From Gottfriedia acidiceleris (lineage in GTDB: Bacteria > Bacillota > Bacilli > Bacillales > Bacillaceae_G), in contig NZ_CP096034.1 in NCBI RefSeq assembly GCF_023115465.1, positions 186,001 through 250,000 on the forward strand: 64,000 bases of DNA, written 5' to 3'. The notes under the pieces are model-generated. The model ran no database searches and was not told where the DNA came from. It was given only the letters and a program-made list of their open reading frames with translations. Both the position numbers and the translations under genes were made by a program. Of the stretch, positions 44,900 to 55,753 are shown piece after piece; positions within the stretch are counted from its first letter, which is position 1, and each line of letters starts with the position of its first letter.

Positions 44900-46171
44900 A
44901 TGAATTTTTTTAAAAAGTTAAAAGGTATGGACCGTAATGTGTGGATTCGAGTGATTGGAGAAACGATTACGAGTAGTGCAATGATGATGCTTATGCCATT
45001 TTTTGCACTCTACCTAGAAGGAAAAGTTGATTCAATGCTAAAGGTAGGATTTATTATGTCAATTTCACCTATAGCATCATTATTTGGTTCGATGGCTGGT
45101 GGTAGACTCGCAGATTTATATGGTCGAAAGCGTATGATGGTTTTTTCAACGCTTGGAACATCTCTTATTTTAGTATCCTTTGCTTTAGCAGAAGGCTATA
45201 CAGCATTTTTAATTTTATCAATTTTACTAGGTATTAGTAACTCGTTCTTTAGTCCCGCAGCTTCTGCTATGGTAGCTGATGTAACTAAACCAGAGAAAAG
45301 AACAGAAGCATATGGATTATTAAGGGTTGGAAGTAATGTAGGTACTGTAATCGGTCCGTTATTAGGAAGTTCAGTTGTTTACTTTTCGAAAGACAGTTTA
45401 TTTTATATTGCAGCAATCACTTTAGGGCTATATAGTATTGCACAGTTATTACTATTAAAAGAAACACTTCCTGCAGAAAAGAATGTTAAAGAAAAGAATG
45501 AAGTAACAAAAATACCTTTTAAAAAGGTTATGAAAATTATTAGATCTGATAAATTATTAATTTTTTACGTAGCAACAGGTGTGATTATTTCAATGGGTTT
45601 CTCACAAATTGAGGGGATGCTACCACTTTATTTTAAACAAACCTTTCAATCCCATTTTGGTATGTGGAATCCTTACCCATTTTTAATGTCACTTAATGGA
45701 TTGTTAGTTGTTCTTTTGCAATTTCCGATTTCTAGTTATTTATCGAATCGTTCAATTGGAAAAACGATGTTTTATGGAGCTATCTTATTTGGCTTGGGCA
45801 TTTTATCGATTGGCCTTGCACCTCTATTATTACTTGAAGTTGGATTAGGTAAGTGGATGATTCTATTTTTCTTAGCAATAATCTTTATATACTATACCTT
45901 TGGAGAAATGGTCATGTCGCCAGTTCAAATGACATTTGTAGCGAATATTGCACCTGAAGAGTTAAGAGCGACCTATATGGCCGTTGGTAGTATGAAATAT
46001 ACGATTGGTGGTTTTCTGGGACCTTTATTAGGTGGATTATTATTTGATTTAAAACTTGGAATATGGCTTTTTATAATTCTTGGAACAGGAGTTGTACTTT
46101 CAGGAATAATGTATCAATCACTTGATGAAAAAGTAGCGATTAGAGATAATCAAAAAGGTATAGCGCAATAG
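44900..46171 (+). CDS. MFS transporter (multidrug-efflux type)
   Basis: 423 aa, 12 helices. Motif A GGRLADLYGRKRMM at the helix 2-3 loop, long central loop ~195-215, second-half motif near PISSYLSNRSIGK. AGGAGG precedes the ATG by 13 nt, slightly long. Resembles Bacillus YttB-type pumps; substrate unknown. Confidence 0.85.
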   Translation: MNFFKKLKGMDRNVWIRVIGETITSSAMMMLMPFFALYLEGKVDSMLKVGFIMSISPIASLFGSMAGGRLADLYGRKRMMVFSTLGTSLILVSFALAEGYTAFLILSILLGISNSFFSPAASAMVADVTKPEKRTEAYGLLRVGSNVGTVIGPLLGSSVVYFSKDSLFYIAAITLGLYSIAQLLLLKETLPAEKNVKEKNEVTKIPFKKVMKIIRSDKLLIFYVATGVIISMGFSQIEGMLPLYFKQTFQSHFGMWNPYPFLMSLNGLLVVLLQFPISSYLSNRSIGKTMFYGAILFGLGILSIGLAPLLLLEVGLGKWMILFFLAIIFIYYTFGEMVMSPVQMTFVANIAPEELRATYMAVGSMKYTIGGFLGPLLGGLLFDLKLGIWLFIILGTGVVLSGIMYQSLDEKVAIRDNQKGIAQ

Positions 46172-46450
46172 GTCTAAGGGCGCTTGTTTCTTTGCTACTA
46201 CATCAAATGAGCGGTTCTTATTGCTCTTGTCGGAGTGCAAGAAAATGCTTGCAATCAGTCTAAAAATTCAAGTTTCTGTAAAACTAAGTATAGCTTAAGT
46301 GGAGCTATGCTTTTTATGGTTGTAAAGAAATCACAAAAAAGATATCATTGCATATGTTGTAAAGAAAAATAGGTTTCTACCCATAAAAGCTTATACACAT
46401 TTGTATAAAGTGGTACAATAGGGAGAGCAAAAAATAGTAGGGGGAACATC

Positions 46451-47548
46451 ATGAAGATTAAGTTAGGATTATTATATGGCGGTAAATCTGCTGAACACAA
46501 AGTATCATTACAAACAGCTTTTGCCGTTATTTCTGCCTTAGATCACACAAAATTTGATGTGTATCCAATTTATATAACAGAACAAGGCGAATGGTTACAA
46601 GGGAAACAAATTGAGGGGAAAGTAGAAAGTGTTGCAGCTTTAAAATTCTCAAATGAAGATCAACATGTAAATGAAATCGCTCCTGTCGCGTTAACTTCAT
46701 CAATTATTCCTGCAGCTTCAAATCAAGATTCAACTGGCCCGGTTGACGTTATTTTCCCATTATTACATGGACCAAATGGTGAAGATGGAACTGTTCAAGG
46801 TTTACTTGAGCTATTAAATATTCCTTATGTAGGAAATGGTGTATTAGCTTCAGCGGCTGGTATGGATAAAGTGATAATGAAAAACTTATTTGCTCAGGCT
46901 GGAATTCCTCAAGCTAAATATGTACATTTCTTAAAAACAGAGTGGAAATCAAATGCAGAGTCTTGCTATGAAGTAGTCGAGAAAGAATTAGGCTATCCTG
47001 TATTTGTTAAACCTGCAAACTTGGGTTCAAGTGTTGGTATTACGAAAGCTAAGAATCGTGAAGCATTAATGGCTTCATTTGAAGAAGCATTCCAATTTGA
47101 CCGTAAAATAATTATCGAAGAAAATATTGTTGGACGTGAAATTGAAATTGCTGTATTAGGTAACGATCAAGTTGAATGTTCTGTTGTTGGTGAAATCAAA
47201 CCATCAGTAGAATTTTATGATTATACTGCTAAATATGAGAGTGGGGATACTGGTCTAATTATCCCAGCACCTGTAGAAACTGAAACATATGAAAAAATTA
47301 AGCATTATGCAGAAGTTGCGTTCAAAGCAATTGATGGATCAGGCTTAACTCGTGCTGATTTCTTTGTAACAGAAGATGGTGGCGTATTAATGAATGAAGT
47401 TAATACAATGCCTGGATTTACTCCGTTCAGTATGTATCCTCAATTATGGCAGGCTACGGGATTAACTTATCCAAAATTAATTGAAAAATTAATAGACCTA
47501 GCAATTGAACGTTACGAACAAAAACAACAAATTAAATATAATATTTAA
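46451..47548 (+). CDS. ddl: D-alanine--D-alanine ligase
   Basis: 365 aa, ATP-grasp. N-terminal [13 protein letters not shown], the middle [29 protein letters not shown], and C-terminal [11 protein letters not shown] metal site. Makes the D-Ala-D-Ala dipeptide used by the next gene, MurF. AGGGGG before the ATG. Confidence 0.97.
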   Translation: MKIKLGLLYGGKSAEHKVSLQTAFAVISALDHTKFDVYPIYITEQGEWLQGKQIEGKVESVAALKFSNEDQHVNEIAPVALTSSIIPAASNQDSTGPVDVIFPLLHGPNGEDGTVQGLLELLNIPYVGNGVLASAAGMDKVIMKNLFAQAGIPQAKYVHFLKTEWKSNAESCYEVVEKELGYPVFVKPANLGSSVGITKAKNREALMASFEEAFQFDRKIIIEENIVGREIEIAVLGNDQVECSVVGEIKPSVEFYDYTAKYESGDTGLIIPAPVETETYEKIKHYAEVAFKAIDGSGLTRADFFVTEDGGVLMNEVNTMPGFTPFSMYPQLWQATGLTYPKLIEKLIDLAIERYEQKQQIKYNI

Positions 47549-47553
47549 CAATT

Positions 47554-47588
47554 GAAAACACTATTCATGGTTGAATAGTGTTTTCATG
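47554..47588 (+). terminator. hairpin between ddl and murF
   Basis: Perfect 14-bp stem GAAAACACTATTCA / TGAATAGTGTTTTC with a 4-nt loop but few T after it. May be a processing or partial termination signal within the ddl-murF unit. Confidence 0.6.
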
Positions 47589-47628
47589 TGAATAGAAGAA
47601 AAAAGCTATAGAAGAGGAGTCGGTGACA

Positions 47629-49011
47629 ATGTCAATCGTACGTACTTTATCTCAAATCGTTAACATGATCCCTGGTAGCGAATTAAAGGGTGAAGATTTA
47701 ACAATCAACGGAGTTTCAACAGACTCTCGTGTAGATTTGAATGGAAAATTATTTATACCGCTGATTGGTGAAAAATTCGATGCACATCAATTTATACCTC
47801 AAGCAATTGAAAATGGTGCTAGTGCAGTGCTTTGTTCTAGAAAATTTTCGAATGTACCAACAAACGCATCTGTCATCTTAGTTGATGATACTTTAGAAGC
47901 ATTACAAAAACTGTCTAAATCATATTTAAGTGAGTGGAATGGTAAAATAGTTGGTATTACAGGAAGTAATGGAAAAACATCGACAAAAGATATTTTAACT
48001 AGCATTCTTTCAGCAAAATATAAAGTACATAAAACACAAGGGAACTTTAATAATCATATCGGACTTCCGTTAACAGTATTAGCGATGGCTGAAGATACAG
48101 AGGTTGCTGTCTTAGAAATGGGTATGAGCAATTTTGGAGAAATTGAATTTTTATCTAATTTAGCTGAACCTGACGCGGCAATCATTACAAACATCGGTGA
48201 GTCGCATATGCAAGAACTAGGTTCAAGAGCTGGGATCGCAAAGGCGAAGCTTGAGATTGCCAGCGGACTATCAAAAAATGGATTACTTGTCATTAATGGT
48301 GATGAACCACTATTAATCGAAGGTACAAAAGACAAAAACTCAATCTATACAATCGAAACTTTTGGTTTAAGCGAAAGCAATGATGTATACCCAACATTTA
48401 TTGAAATGAATGAATCAGGTAGTGAATTTGAAATAAATAAAGCTAAGGATGTCCGTTTTAAATTGGGCGTACTAGGCAAACATAATATTAGTAATACAAT
48501 GGCAGCTATTGCAGTTGCGAGAAAGTTCTCATTAACATGGGATGAAATCAATTCGGGTATGCAGAATTTAGAAATGACAAAAATGCGTATGGAACTATTA
48601 AAGAATGAAAATGGAATAACAATTATTAATGATGCCTATAATGCAAGTGTTACATCTATGAAAGCGGCTCTTTTATTTGCTTCAGAACTAAAAGGTTATA
48701 ATCGAAAATTTGTTGTATTTGGCGACATGTTAGAATTAGGTGATCAAGAAATTGCTTTTCATGAAGAAATTGGAGAAGAAGTTGTAAATCTTCATTTCGA
48801 TTTTCTCTATACTTTTGGACCATTAAGTAAATTTGCAGCAACGTCAGCTTTTGAACAGATGGACTCTTCAAGAGTAAAAAGCTTCGAAGATAAAAATAAG
48901 TTAATTGAAGATTTATTACAACAAGTTGGACCAAATGACCTAGTATTAGTTAAAGGTTCTAGGGGAATGAAATTAGAAGAAGTTGTAAATGCGTTAGTAA
49001 ACCAAGGGTAA
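47629..49011 (+). CDS. murF: UDP-MurNAc-tripeptide--D-Ala-D-Ala ligase
   Basis: 460 aa. Adds D-Ala-D-Ala to the UDP-MurNAc tripeptide, the last cytoplasmic precursor step. Mur ligase ATP loop GITGSNGKTSTKDIL (~106-120); central domain FNNHIGLPLTVL and NIGESHMQ; C-terminal domain NDAYNASVTSM. Start ATG 47629, 9 nt after GAGGAG; an in-frame GTG two codons earlier is less well placed. Pairs with ddl. Confidence 0.96.
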   Translation: MSIVRTLSQIVNMIPGSELKGEDLTINGVSTDSRVDLNGKLFIPLIGEKFDAHQFIPQAIENGASAVLCSRKFSNVPTNASVILVDDTLEALQKLSKSYLSEWNGKIVGITGSNGKTSTKDILTSILSAKYKVHKTQGNFNNHIGLPLTVLAMAEDTEVAVLEMGMSNFGEIEFLSNLAEPDAAIITNIGESHMQELGSRAGIAKAKLEIASGLSKNGLLVINGDEPLLIEGTKDKNSIYTIETFGLSESNDVYPTFIEMNESGSEFEINKAKDVRFKLGVLGKHNISNTMAAIAVARKFSLTWDEINSGMQNLEMTKMRMELLKNENGITIINDAYNASVTSMKAALLFASELKGYNRKFVVFGDMLELGDQEIAFHEEIGEEVVNLHFDFLYTFGPLSKFAATSAFEQMDSSRVKSFEDKNKLIEDLLQQVGPNDLVLVKGSRGMKLEEVVNALVNQG

Positions 49012-49443
49012 GCAAATAATCAAAGGAGGGGAAGGCAGAAGAAATAGGAATAGAAGTTTTCTTATTCCTTTGTTCTGCTCTTCACTTCTTGCGTGTAAAA
49101 ATATACAAAGTGAAAACTTTATTCTCATAATTTAACAAATGAAAACTGTTCGTAATATAAGTTGTGAAAAAGGTTATAAACTAAGAATTTACGGAGAAAA
49201 TATCTATATTCCAAACGTTATTTATAGTTTAAAGACCAAATTGTTAGAATATAACTTCATTTGCTTTTTAGGCGGAATGTCCGTATAATGAGTAGATATT
49301 GTTTCTTTTCATGATACTTCGGACAATTGTTTTCCACTAAAAACGAACCTTCCTTATGAACAGTCACGAAACATATAATTTTAAATAGATTTTTTATAGA
49401 TCATTTTTATAGATCAATTGAGATACAAAGGAGATTAACCAAA
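49012..49443. other. 432-bp gap upstream of cshA
   Basis: A hairpin near 49035-49080 (GCAGAA...TTCTGC with ATAGGAATA inside) may end the murF transcript. A consensus promoter is at 49261-49289, leaving a ~150-nt untranslated leader for cshA, a length common for cold-shock-regulated helicase genes. No gene seen. Confidence 0.5.
49261..49289 (+). promoter_or_regulatory. cshA promoter
   Basis: -35 TTGCTT (49261-49266), 17 bp, -10 TATAAT (49284-49289). Confidence 0.65.
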
Positions 49444-50988
49444 TTGACAACATTTCAAGAATTAGGATTAAGTAGTAAGATCCTGTTTGCGATTGAAAAA
49501 TTAGGCTTCGAGGAAGCTACACCAATTCAAGCGCAGACTATTCCATTAGCAAAACAAGGCCATGATGTAATTGGTCAAGCGCAAACTGGTACTGGTAAAA
49601 CTGCCGCTTTTGGTGTTCCATTGCTAGAGAAAATTGATGTAGATAGCAACAATGTTCAAGGACTTGTAATCGCACCTACACGTGAATTAGCAATCCAAGT
49701 TGGTGAAGAATTACACAAAATTGGTATGAACAAAGGTGTAAAAATCCTTCCGATCTACGGTGGACAAGACATTAACCGTCAAATGCGTTCATTAAAAAAA
49801 TTCCCACATATTATTGTTGGAACTCCTGGTCGTATTCAAGACCATATTAACCGTCGTACAATCCGTCTTAATAACGTTAATACAGTGGTATTAGATGAAG
49901 CGGATGAAATGTTAAATATGGGATTCATTGAAGATATTGAAGCGATTTTAAAAGAAGTTCCTGAAAACAAACAAACACTTCTTTTCTCTGCTACAATGCC
50001 AGATCCAATTCGTCGCATTGCAGAAACTTTTATGACAAATCCTCAAATCGTAAAAGTTCAAGCTAAAGAAGTTACAATGCCAAACATTGAACAACATTTT
50101 ATTGAAGTTCAAGAAAAGAAAAAATTTGACGTTCTTACACGTTTATTAGATATTCAAACTCCAGAATTAGCAATTATTTTTGGTCGTACAAAACGTCGTG
50201 TTGATGAATTATCTGAAGCGTTAAACCTACGTGGTTATGCAGCTGAAGGTATTCATGGTGATTTATCACAAGCAAAACGTGAGCAAGTACTTCGTAAATT
50301 TAAATCTGGTTCAATTGATGTTTTGGTTGCAACGGACGTAGCAGCGCGTGGATTAGATATTTCTGGTGTAACACACGTTTATAACTTTGATATTCCTCAA
50401 GATCCTGAAAGCTATGTACACCGTATCGGACGTACAGGTCGTGCTGGAAAATCAGGTATTGCGATGTTATTCATCACTCCGCGTGAGTTTAATCAATTAA
50501 AAAATATTGAACGTACAACTAAACGTCGTATGGAACGTATGACGGCACCTACATTGGATGAAGCAATTGAAAGTCAACAACGTATCATTGCTGAAAAATT
50601 AACTTCAACAATGGAAAGTGATAACTTAGCATTCTACAAACGTATTGCTGAAGAATTACTTGAAGAACATGATTCAGTAAGTGTTGTTGCAGCTGCTTTA
50701 AAAATGCTAACAAAAGAACCAAATGAAACGCCAATCCGATTAACTGATGAACCACCAATGGTGAAACGTGACCGTGGACGTGGTGGGAACGGCGGAGGTG
50801 GATTCCGTCGTGGCGAAAACAAACGTGGCGGAGGAGACAATCGTCGTGGTGGTGGAGACCGCCGTGGAGATAGTCGCCGTGGAGATAGAGAAGGAAACCG
50901 TGGTGGAAACTTCCGTGGCAAACGTAGTGAGGGTTCTCGCGATGCAAACCGTGGCGGACAACGTAGACACCAAGATAGCAATAAATAA
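49444..50988 (+). CDS. cshA: DEAD-box RNA helicase CshA
   Basis: 514 aa, TTG start after AAAGGAG. All motifs are present: Q motif, [11 protein letters not shown] (I), PTRELAIQ (Ia), VLDEADEML (II), FSATM (III), [11 protein letters not shown] (VI). The tail (~440-514) is Arg/Gly-rich (GGG-RRG repeats) for RNA binding. Unwinds RNA in mRNA decay and ribosome assembly, notably in the cold. Confidence 0.96.
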   Translation: MTTFQELGLSSKILFAIEKLGFEEATPIQAQTIPLAKQGHDVIGQAQTGTGKTAAFGVPLLEKIDVDSNNVQGLVIAPTRELAIQVGEELHKIGMNKGVKILPIYGGQDINRQMRSLKKFPHIIVGTPGRIQDHINRRTIRLNNVNTVVLDEADEMLNMGFIEDIEAILKEVPENKQTLLFSATMPDPIRRIAETFMTNPQIVKVQAKEVTMPNIEQHFIEVQEKKKFDVLTRLLDIQTPELAIIFGRTKRRVDELSEALNLRGYAAEGIHGDLSQAKREQVLRKFKSGSIDVLVATDVAARGLDISGVTHVYNFDIPQDPESYVHRIGRTGRAGKSGIAMLFITPREFNQLKNIERTTKRRMERMTAPTLDEAIESQQRIIAEKLTSTMESDNLAFYKRIAEELLEEHDSVSVVAAALKMLTKEPNETPIRLTDEPPMVKRDRGRGGNGGGGFRRGENKRGGGDNRRGGGDRRGDSRRGDREGNRGGNFRGKRSEGSRDANRGGQRRHQDSNK

Positions 50989-51291
50989 GATAAAATATAA
51001 GGTGCATGGGATACCCCATGTGCCTTTTTGTATGTGAATACAAATATTTGATGCTCAGACTGATTGAAAACCTTGTCAGTTGAGGTACAAAGTCTGATGA
51101 AGAACGAAGGTTATCTTAGACAGTTTTGATCACCGAAGGCAGGATGGAACGATGAAGGTGAGTGCTTGTCATTAGTTTGTATGGTATACGAAAAAATCCA
51201 TTAACTTAATTCTTATATTTAAGATAAATACCTGTGTGAATTTGGGCAGATTCCATAAACTAATCAAAAACAGATGAGAGTTGGAATAAAA
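50989..51291. other. gap between cshA and uvsE
   Basis: Terminator GGTGCATGGG / CCCATGTGCC (51001-51024) then T5. The remaining ~260 bp show no gene or clear promoter. Confidence 0.5.
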
Positions 51292-52257
51292 ATGCTTGTA
51301 AGACTTGGGTATGTCGCAATGAGTATGAATTTACAAAATGCCTCACCTTCAAAAACAATGACAGTTGCACAATTTTTAAAGCAAAAGGATAAAGATGCGG
51401 CTATTCGTAAGCTAGAACAAATATCAAAAACGAATATAAATAACTGTTTGAGATTACTTAAGCACAACAAGGCACATGATATATCTTTTTTTCGCCTGAG
51501 TAGTAAATTAATCCCTTTAGCAAACCATGAAGAAGTAGCAGATTGGAATTACATAAAGCCATTAAAGGAAAGTTTATTTGAGCTAGGTAACTTTGCAATT
51601 ACGAATGAAATGAGGATTGATTTTCATCCAGATCATTTCGTAATCTTAAACTCAACTGATGAAGAACTATTAAAAACATCGTTAAAAACCTTAAAAATGC
51701 ATTATCAGCTTTTAAAAGCGATGAAGATTAATACAGAACAACGATGTGTCCTCCATATTGGTGGAGGGTATGATGATAAGGAAAAATCGCTGGAACAATT
51801 AATAGAGAATTTTAGCCTTGTTCCTGCGCAAATTCAAAAAATGCTAATGTTTGAAAATGATGATACTACCTTTACGTTTGATGAAACCTTATTTGCCTGT
51901 GAAAAATTAGGAGTACCAATTGTATTTGACTACCATCATCATCTAGTTAATCATTCAAATGAAGATTGGGTAAAAAATTGGGGTTATGCAGTCGATACAT
52001 GGAAGGCTTCAAACTTGCCTATGAAAATGCATATTTCAAGTCCTAGAGATGAGAAAGACATACGTGCTCATGCTGATTTTGTGGACCCTACCATGTTTAT
52101 GACATTTTTAAATGAAATTTATGGCTCGGTTAGGCAAATTGATTGTATGATTGAAGCAAAACAAAAAGATAATGCACTATTTCAACTAATGGATGATCTG
52201 AGAGCTCATTCGTCTATTGAAATAATTAATGATTCAAGCTTTTATTTTAAACCGTAG
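51292..52257 (+). CDS. uvsE: UV DNA damage endonuclease
   Basis: 321 aa TIM-barrel. Starts MLVRLGYVAMSMNLQNASPSKT like other UvsE proteins; metal-site motifs include HPDHF, HIGGGYDDKE, FENDD, DYHHHLVN and HISSPR. Nicks DNA 5' to UV photoproducts, an excision route used by spore formers. Chosen start ATG 51292; an ATG 18 nt upstream is possible but lies outside the family's usual N-terminus. Confidence 0.92.
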   Translation: MLVRLGYVAMSMNLQNASPSKTMTVAQFLKQKDKDAAIRKLEQISKTNINNCLRLLKHNKAHDISFFRLSSKLIPLANHEEVADWNYIKPLKESLFELGNFAITNEMRIDFHPDHFVILNSTDEELLKTSLKTLKMHYQLLKAMKINTEQRCVLHIGGGYDDKEKSLEQLIENFSLVPAQIQKMLMFENDDTTFTFDETLFACEKLGVPIVFDYHHHLVNHSNEDWVKNWGYAVDTWKASNLPMKMHISSPRDEKDIRAHADFVDPTMFMTFLNEIYGSVRQIDCMIEAKQKDNALFQLMDDLRAHSSIEIINDSSFYFKP

Positions 52258-52282
52258 TACTCGAAAGTTAGGGTGAGGAAAT

Positions 52283-52636
52283 ATGATCGTAGGTATTGGA
52301 TTAGATTTAGTAGAAATTGAACGAATGAATGAAATTATAAGCTCGCAGCCACGGTTTGCGAAAAGGATTTTAACTGAAGCAGAATATGAAATATACAAAA
52401 ACTTATCAGAACGAAGGAAACTTGAATTTTTATCAGGAAGATTCGCCGCAAAAGAAGCTTGTTCAAAAGCTTTTGGTACAGGAATTGGGAAAGAATTAGG
52501 ATTTCATGATATTGAAATCTTAAATGACGAAAAAGGTAAGCCTGTTTTAACCGTTGATTTACCCTTTATACCGTTTTTATCAATTACGCATACTGAACAT
52601 TATGCTGCTGCTCAAGTGGTCTTACAGCAAATATAA
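52283..52636 (+). CDS. acpS: holo-[acyl-carrier-protein] synthase
   Basis: 117 aa. Transfers 4'-phosphopantetheine from CoA to acyl carrier protein. Mg-binding D8 in GIGLDLVEIERM and the Glu of GRFAAKEACSKAFGTG are present. GTGAGGA before the ATG. Position before ydcC-alr matches B. subtilis. Confidence 0.96.
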   Translation: MIVGIGLDLVEIERMNEIISSQPRFAKRILTEAEYEIYKNLSERRKLEFLSGRFAAKEACSKAFGTGIGKELGFHDIEILNDEKGKPVLTVDLPFIPFLSITHTEHYAAAQVVLQQI

Positions 52637-52968
52637 TGCCCTTTTAAACAGTCACTCTTTTGAGTGGCTTTTCTTTTTATTTCTCGAAGTAGTTGCTAAA
52701 TTTTAGGGATTAATTATATACCATTGTCTTCACTTACAGCCCTCGCCAATCAGAGCGTTTTCTTTAAATTTTTAAATTAGCTTGTCATGCTAGTCTGCAT
52801 ATTTTAGAGCTTGACCTCATATAGTTTCATGAGGATATGAGAAGCAAGGTTGCAACGTGCATGAATAAATCTAGATTTTACTTCTAAGCTACTCGCGCAC
52901 ATTTATTCATAAGCCTTTGCATAAAATTCTCTTTTTTACAATTTAAGAGGAATAAAGGAGCTGGGGAG
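52637..52968. other. 332-bp gap between acpS and ydcC
   Basis: Terminator GTCACTC/GAGTGGC near 52649-52668. An isolated inverted repeat ATGAATAAAT (52861-52870) / ATTTATTCAT (52901-52910) with a 30-nt loop follows. The ydcC promoter, sporulation-controlled in relatives, could not be placed with confidence. Confidence 0.4.
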
Positions 52969-53988
52969 ATGAAGAAAAAGCTTGTAGCGATGCTTTTGAC
53001 AATCATGTTAGTACTATCATTGGCTGCATGTGGCAAGAAATCGAAAGACGATGTTGTAGGTTCTCTTAGCAATCAAATGGAGAAAATGAATGGCTATAAG
53101 GCTGATGCAACATTAACAATTAATAATGGGAATGATCCTCAAAAGTATGAAGTAGTCATTTGGCATAAAAAGCCATCTTACTACCGCGTACAATTAAAAA
53201 ATGCTAAGAGTGATCAAAACCAAATTATTTTACGAAACAAAGAGGGTGTGTTTGTTTTAACGCCAGCATTAAATAAAAGCTATCGCTTCCAAAGTGATTG
53301 GCCATCAAACAGCAGTCAGCCGTATTTACCGGAATCATTAGTTAATGACTTAGTACAAGATAAGAATGCCACGTTTAAAACAACTAAGCAAGGATATGTG
53401 TTTGAAACAAAAACAAATTACACAAATAGACAATTGCTCCCAACACAAGAAATTACGTTTAATAAAAAAGGTCTGACACCTGAATCAGTAAAACTATTAG
53501 ATACAGATAAAAATGTTGTGTTGGATGTTAAATTTGATAAAGTACAATATAATGCGAAGTTTGATAATGATGCTTTTGATGTGAAGAAAAATATGACAAG
53601 CGCTCGGTTAAGTGTACCTACTTCTACAAATCCAAATAATGATCCAAATTTACTAGTTACACTTTACCCTAATTATTTAATGAAGGGTGTTGTGTTAGAT
53701 GATCAACAAGAAGTAAAAACAGACAATGGTGTTCAGGTTATTCTTTCATATAAAGGTAATAAAAAATCGTTTACTTTAATAGAGGAAAAAGCACGAATTT
53801 CAGAGTCTGGAACAACGATGGAAATCACTGGCGAACCAGTAGATTTAGGTAAAACGGTAGGAGCGTTATCAGATAAGATGATCACATGGTCATACGGTGG
53901 AACAGATTTCACGATTGTTTCTAAAAACTTAACTCAAGAAGAGTTAATTCAAGTAGCCCAATCAGTCGGAGATACAGGCACAAAATAA
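52969..53988 (+). CDS. ydcC: YdcC/GerS-like outer-surface lipoprotein
   Basis: 339 aa. Signal peptide with lipobox LAAC (Cys21). The mature part is LolA/LppX-like beta fold (KPSYYRVQLKN, KGLTPESVKLLD). The B. subtilis homologue ydcC lies between acpS and alr and is made in sporulation; the clostridial relative GerS is needed for cortex breakdown in germination. Synteny supports the name. Confidence 0.88.
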   Translation: MKKKLVAMLLTIMLVLSLAACGKKSKDDVVGSLSNQMEKMNGYKADATLTINNGNDPQKYEVVIWHKKPSYYRVQLKNAKSDQNQIILRNKEGVFVLTPALNKSYRFQSDWPSNSSQPYLPESLVNDLVQDKNATFKTTKQGYVFETKTNYTNRQLLPTQEITFNKKGLTPESVKLLDTDKNVVLDVKFDKVQYNAKFDNDAFDVKKNMTSARLSVPTSTNPNNDPNLLVTLYPNYLMKGVVLDDQQEVKTDNGVQVILSYKGNKKSFTLIEEKARISESGTTMEITGEPVDLGKTVGALSDKMITWSYGGTDFTIVSKNLTQEELIQVAQSVGDTGTK

Positions 53989-54009
53989 TATTTTTTTCAA
54001 ACTTAAAAG

Positions 54010-54039
54010 GGCGTGATGATGCTTTATCACGCCTTTTTA
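54010..54039 (+). terminator. terminator after ydcC
   Basis: GGCGTGAT / ATCACGCC, then T5. Confidence 0.85.
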
Positions 54040-54074
54040 AATTTTAAATAAACTATAAATGAGTAGTATATTGG

Positions 54075-54104
54075 TTGACATTTATAGTAAAATAAGCAAA
54101 TAAT
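54075..54104 (+). promoter_or_regulatory. alr promoter
   Basis: -35 TTGACA (54075-54080), 18 bp, AATAAT (54099-54104), 53 bp before the ATG. Confidence 0.6.
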
Positions 54105-54156
54105 TTTACACATATAAAAAAAGAGTAATGGGTATATCGATAAGGAAGTGTAGTTC

Positions 54157-55323
54157 ATGACAGAAACATCATTTTATCGCGACACTTGGGTAGAAGTAGA
54201 TTTAGATGCAATTGAGGAAAACATCAAAAATATTGTATCGCTTTACCCTAATCATCAAGAAATATATGTAGCTTTAAAAGCGAATGCATATGGACATGGT
54301 TACGTTGAAGTAGCGAAACAAGCATTGAAGTCTGGAGCAACAAGATTATTAGTTGCTTTTATTGATGAAGGGATTTATCTGCGCAACGCGGGTATAGATG
54401 CGCCGATATTAGTGTTAGGAGCAACTAGACCAGAGGATATTAACGTTGCAATCAAGAATAAATTAACTTTAACGGCATATAATGTTGATTGGTTAGAAGG
54501 TATTTCTAAAAATCTAAAAAACACAGATCGTATAATGATTCATATTAAATTTGATACTGGGATGGGTAGATTAGGCCTAAAAACAAAATCTGAATGGGAG
54601 CAAGCTGCATCGATCTTACGAAAAAATCCATCAATTATACTGGAAGGTTTGTTTACACATTTCGCTACTGCTGATGAGCTAAATAGATCCTATTTTAATG
54701 AGCAAGTAGATAAATTTTATGAATGTATAGAATGGGTTAAGAGCAGTGGATTCTCACCAGAGCTAATTCATTGTGCAAATAGTGCAGCGGCTGCATTAGA
54801 AACAAACTTATTTAATACTGTACGTGTTGGTATTATCATGTATGGTTTAACTCCATCTTTAGAAATAAAACCAATGTTACCATTTGCATTAAAGCCAGCA
54901 CTATCGCTTTATACGAAAATCTCTCATATTAAGCAATTACCAGCTAATAGTGGTATAAGTTATGGTGCAACGTATTTTACTTCTGATTCTGAGTGGATTG
55001 CGACGTTACCAGTTGGGTATGCAGATGGCTGGCTTAGAGATATGCAAGGATTTTCTGTGTTGGTTGAAGGTGTAAAGGCAGAAATCGTTGGTAGAGTTTG
55101 TATGGATCAGTGTATGATCAAGCTTTCTAAACATTATCCTGTTGGTACAAAAGTAACTTTAATAGGAGAAAGTAAGGATGGAGCTGTAACGGCTGAGGAA
55201 GTCGCTACACATATGAATACAATCAATTATGAAGTAACTTGCCTTATAAATCATAGAGTACCAAGGGTATATAAAAAGAATGGAAATATTAAGTCCATAA
55301 GTAATTATCTAGTATCAGATTAA
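54157..55323 (+). CDS. alr: alanine racemase
   Basis: 388 aa, PLP enzyme making D-alanine for the wall (used by Ddl). PLP lysine K41 in ALKANAYGHGY; second base Tyr269 (GISYGATYF); GRVCMDQCMI near the C-terminal domain. Followed by ndoAI-ndoA as in B. subtilis. Confidence 0.96.
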   Translation: MTETSFYRDTWVEVDLDAIEENIKNIVSLYPNHQEIYVALKANAYGHGYVEVAKQALKSGATRLLVAFIDEGIYLRNAGIDAPILVLGATRPEDINVAIKNKLTLTAYNVDWLEGISKNLKNTDRIMIHIKFDTGMGRLGLKTKSEWEQAASILRKNPSIILEGLFTHFATADELNRSYFNEQVDKFYECIEWVKSSGFSPELIHCANSAAAALETNLFNTVRVGIIMYGLTPSLEIKPMLPFALKPALSLYTKISHIKQLPANSGISYGATYFTSDSEWIATLPVGYADGWLRDMQGFSVLVEGVKAEIVGRVCMDQCMIKLSKHYPVGTKVTLIGESKDGAVTAEEVATHMNTINYEVTCLINHRVPRVYKKNGNIKSISNYLVSD

Positions 55324-55467
55324 TTGTAATTTGATGTATTAAAGTATGAAACACTGTTATTTGGTTAAGATAAACGAAGATATGTGTCTTTCCAATCACT
55401 GAAAAGAATGGTATGATGTAGTATAGGGAGATATATGGGTAATAGTTGATTCTGGAGGTGCTGAAAC

Positions 55468-55749
55468 TTGTCCGAACTAAATGCGACAACTGAAATAACA
55501 GTACGTTTACCAAAACATGTAGTAAGCGAACTAGATGGATTAGTAAAGCAAGAAAACGGTAATCGAAATGAGTATATTTATCAAGCGACTAAGATGTTTT
55601 TAAAAGATCGTAAAAGACGCCAAAGTCGCGAACAAATGCGACGTGGATACATGGAAATGGCTAAAATCAACTTATTAATATCTTCTGAGTCATTCTATGC
55701 TGAGTCTGAAGCGGATTCTAAAGTGGAGCGCTTAGTTAGCGGGGGGTAA
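55468..55749 (+). CDS. ndoAI: antitoxin EndoAI (MazE type, ribbon-helix-helix)
   Basis: 93 aa, TTG start after GGAGGTG. N-terminal ribbon-helix-helix: [17 protein letters not shown]; Lys/Arg-rich middle; C-terminal segment ([15 protein letters not shown]) that binds and blocks EndoA. Probably also represses its own operon. 4 bp before ndoA. Confidence 0.94.
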   Translation: MSELNATTEITVRLPKHVVSELDGLVKQENGNRNEYIYQATKMFLKDRKRRQSREQMRRGYMEMAKINLLISSESFYAESEADSKVERLVSGG

Positions 55750-55753
55750 TCAC

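Noticed and set aside
50585-51043. Long antisense and alternate-frame ORFs over the end of cshA
   Set aside because: They arise from the repetitive Arg/Gly codons of the CshA tail.
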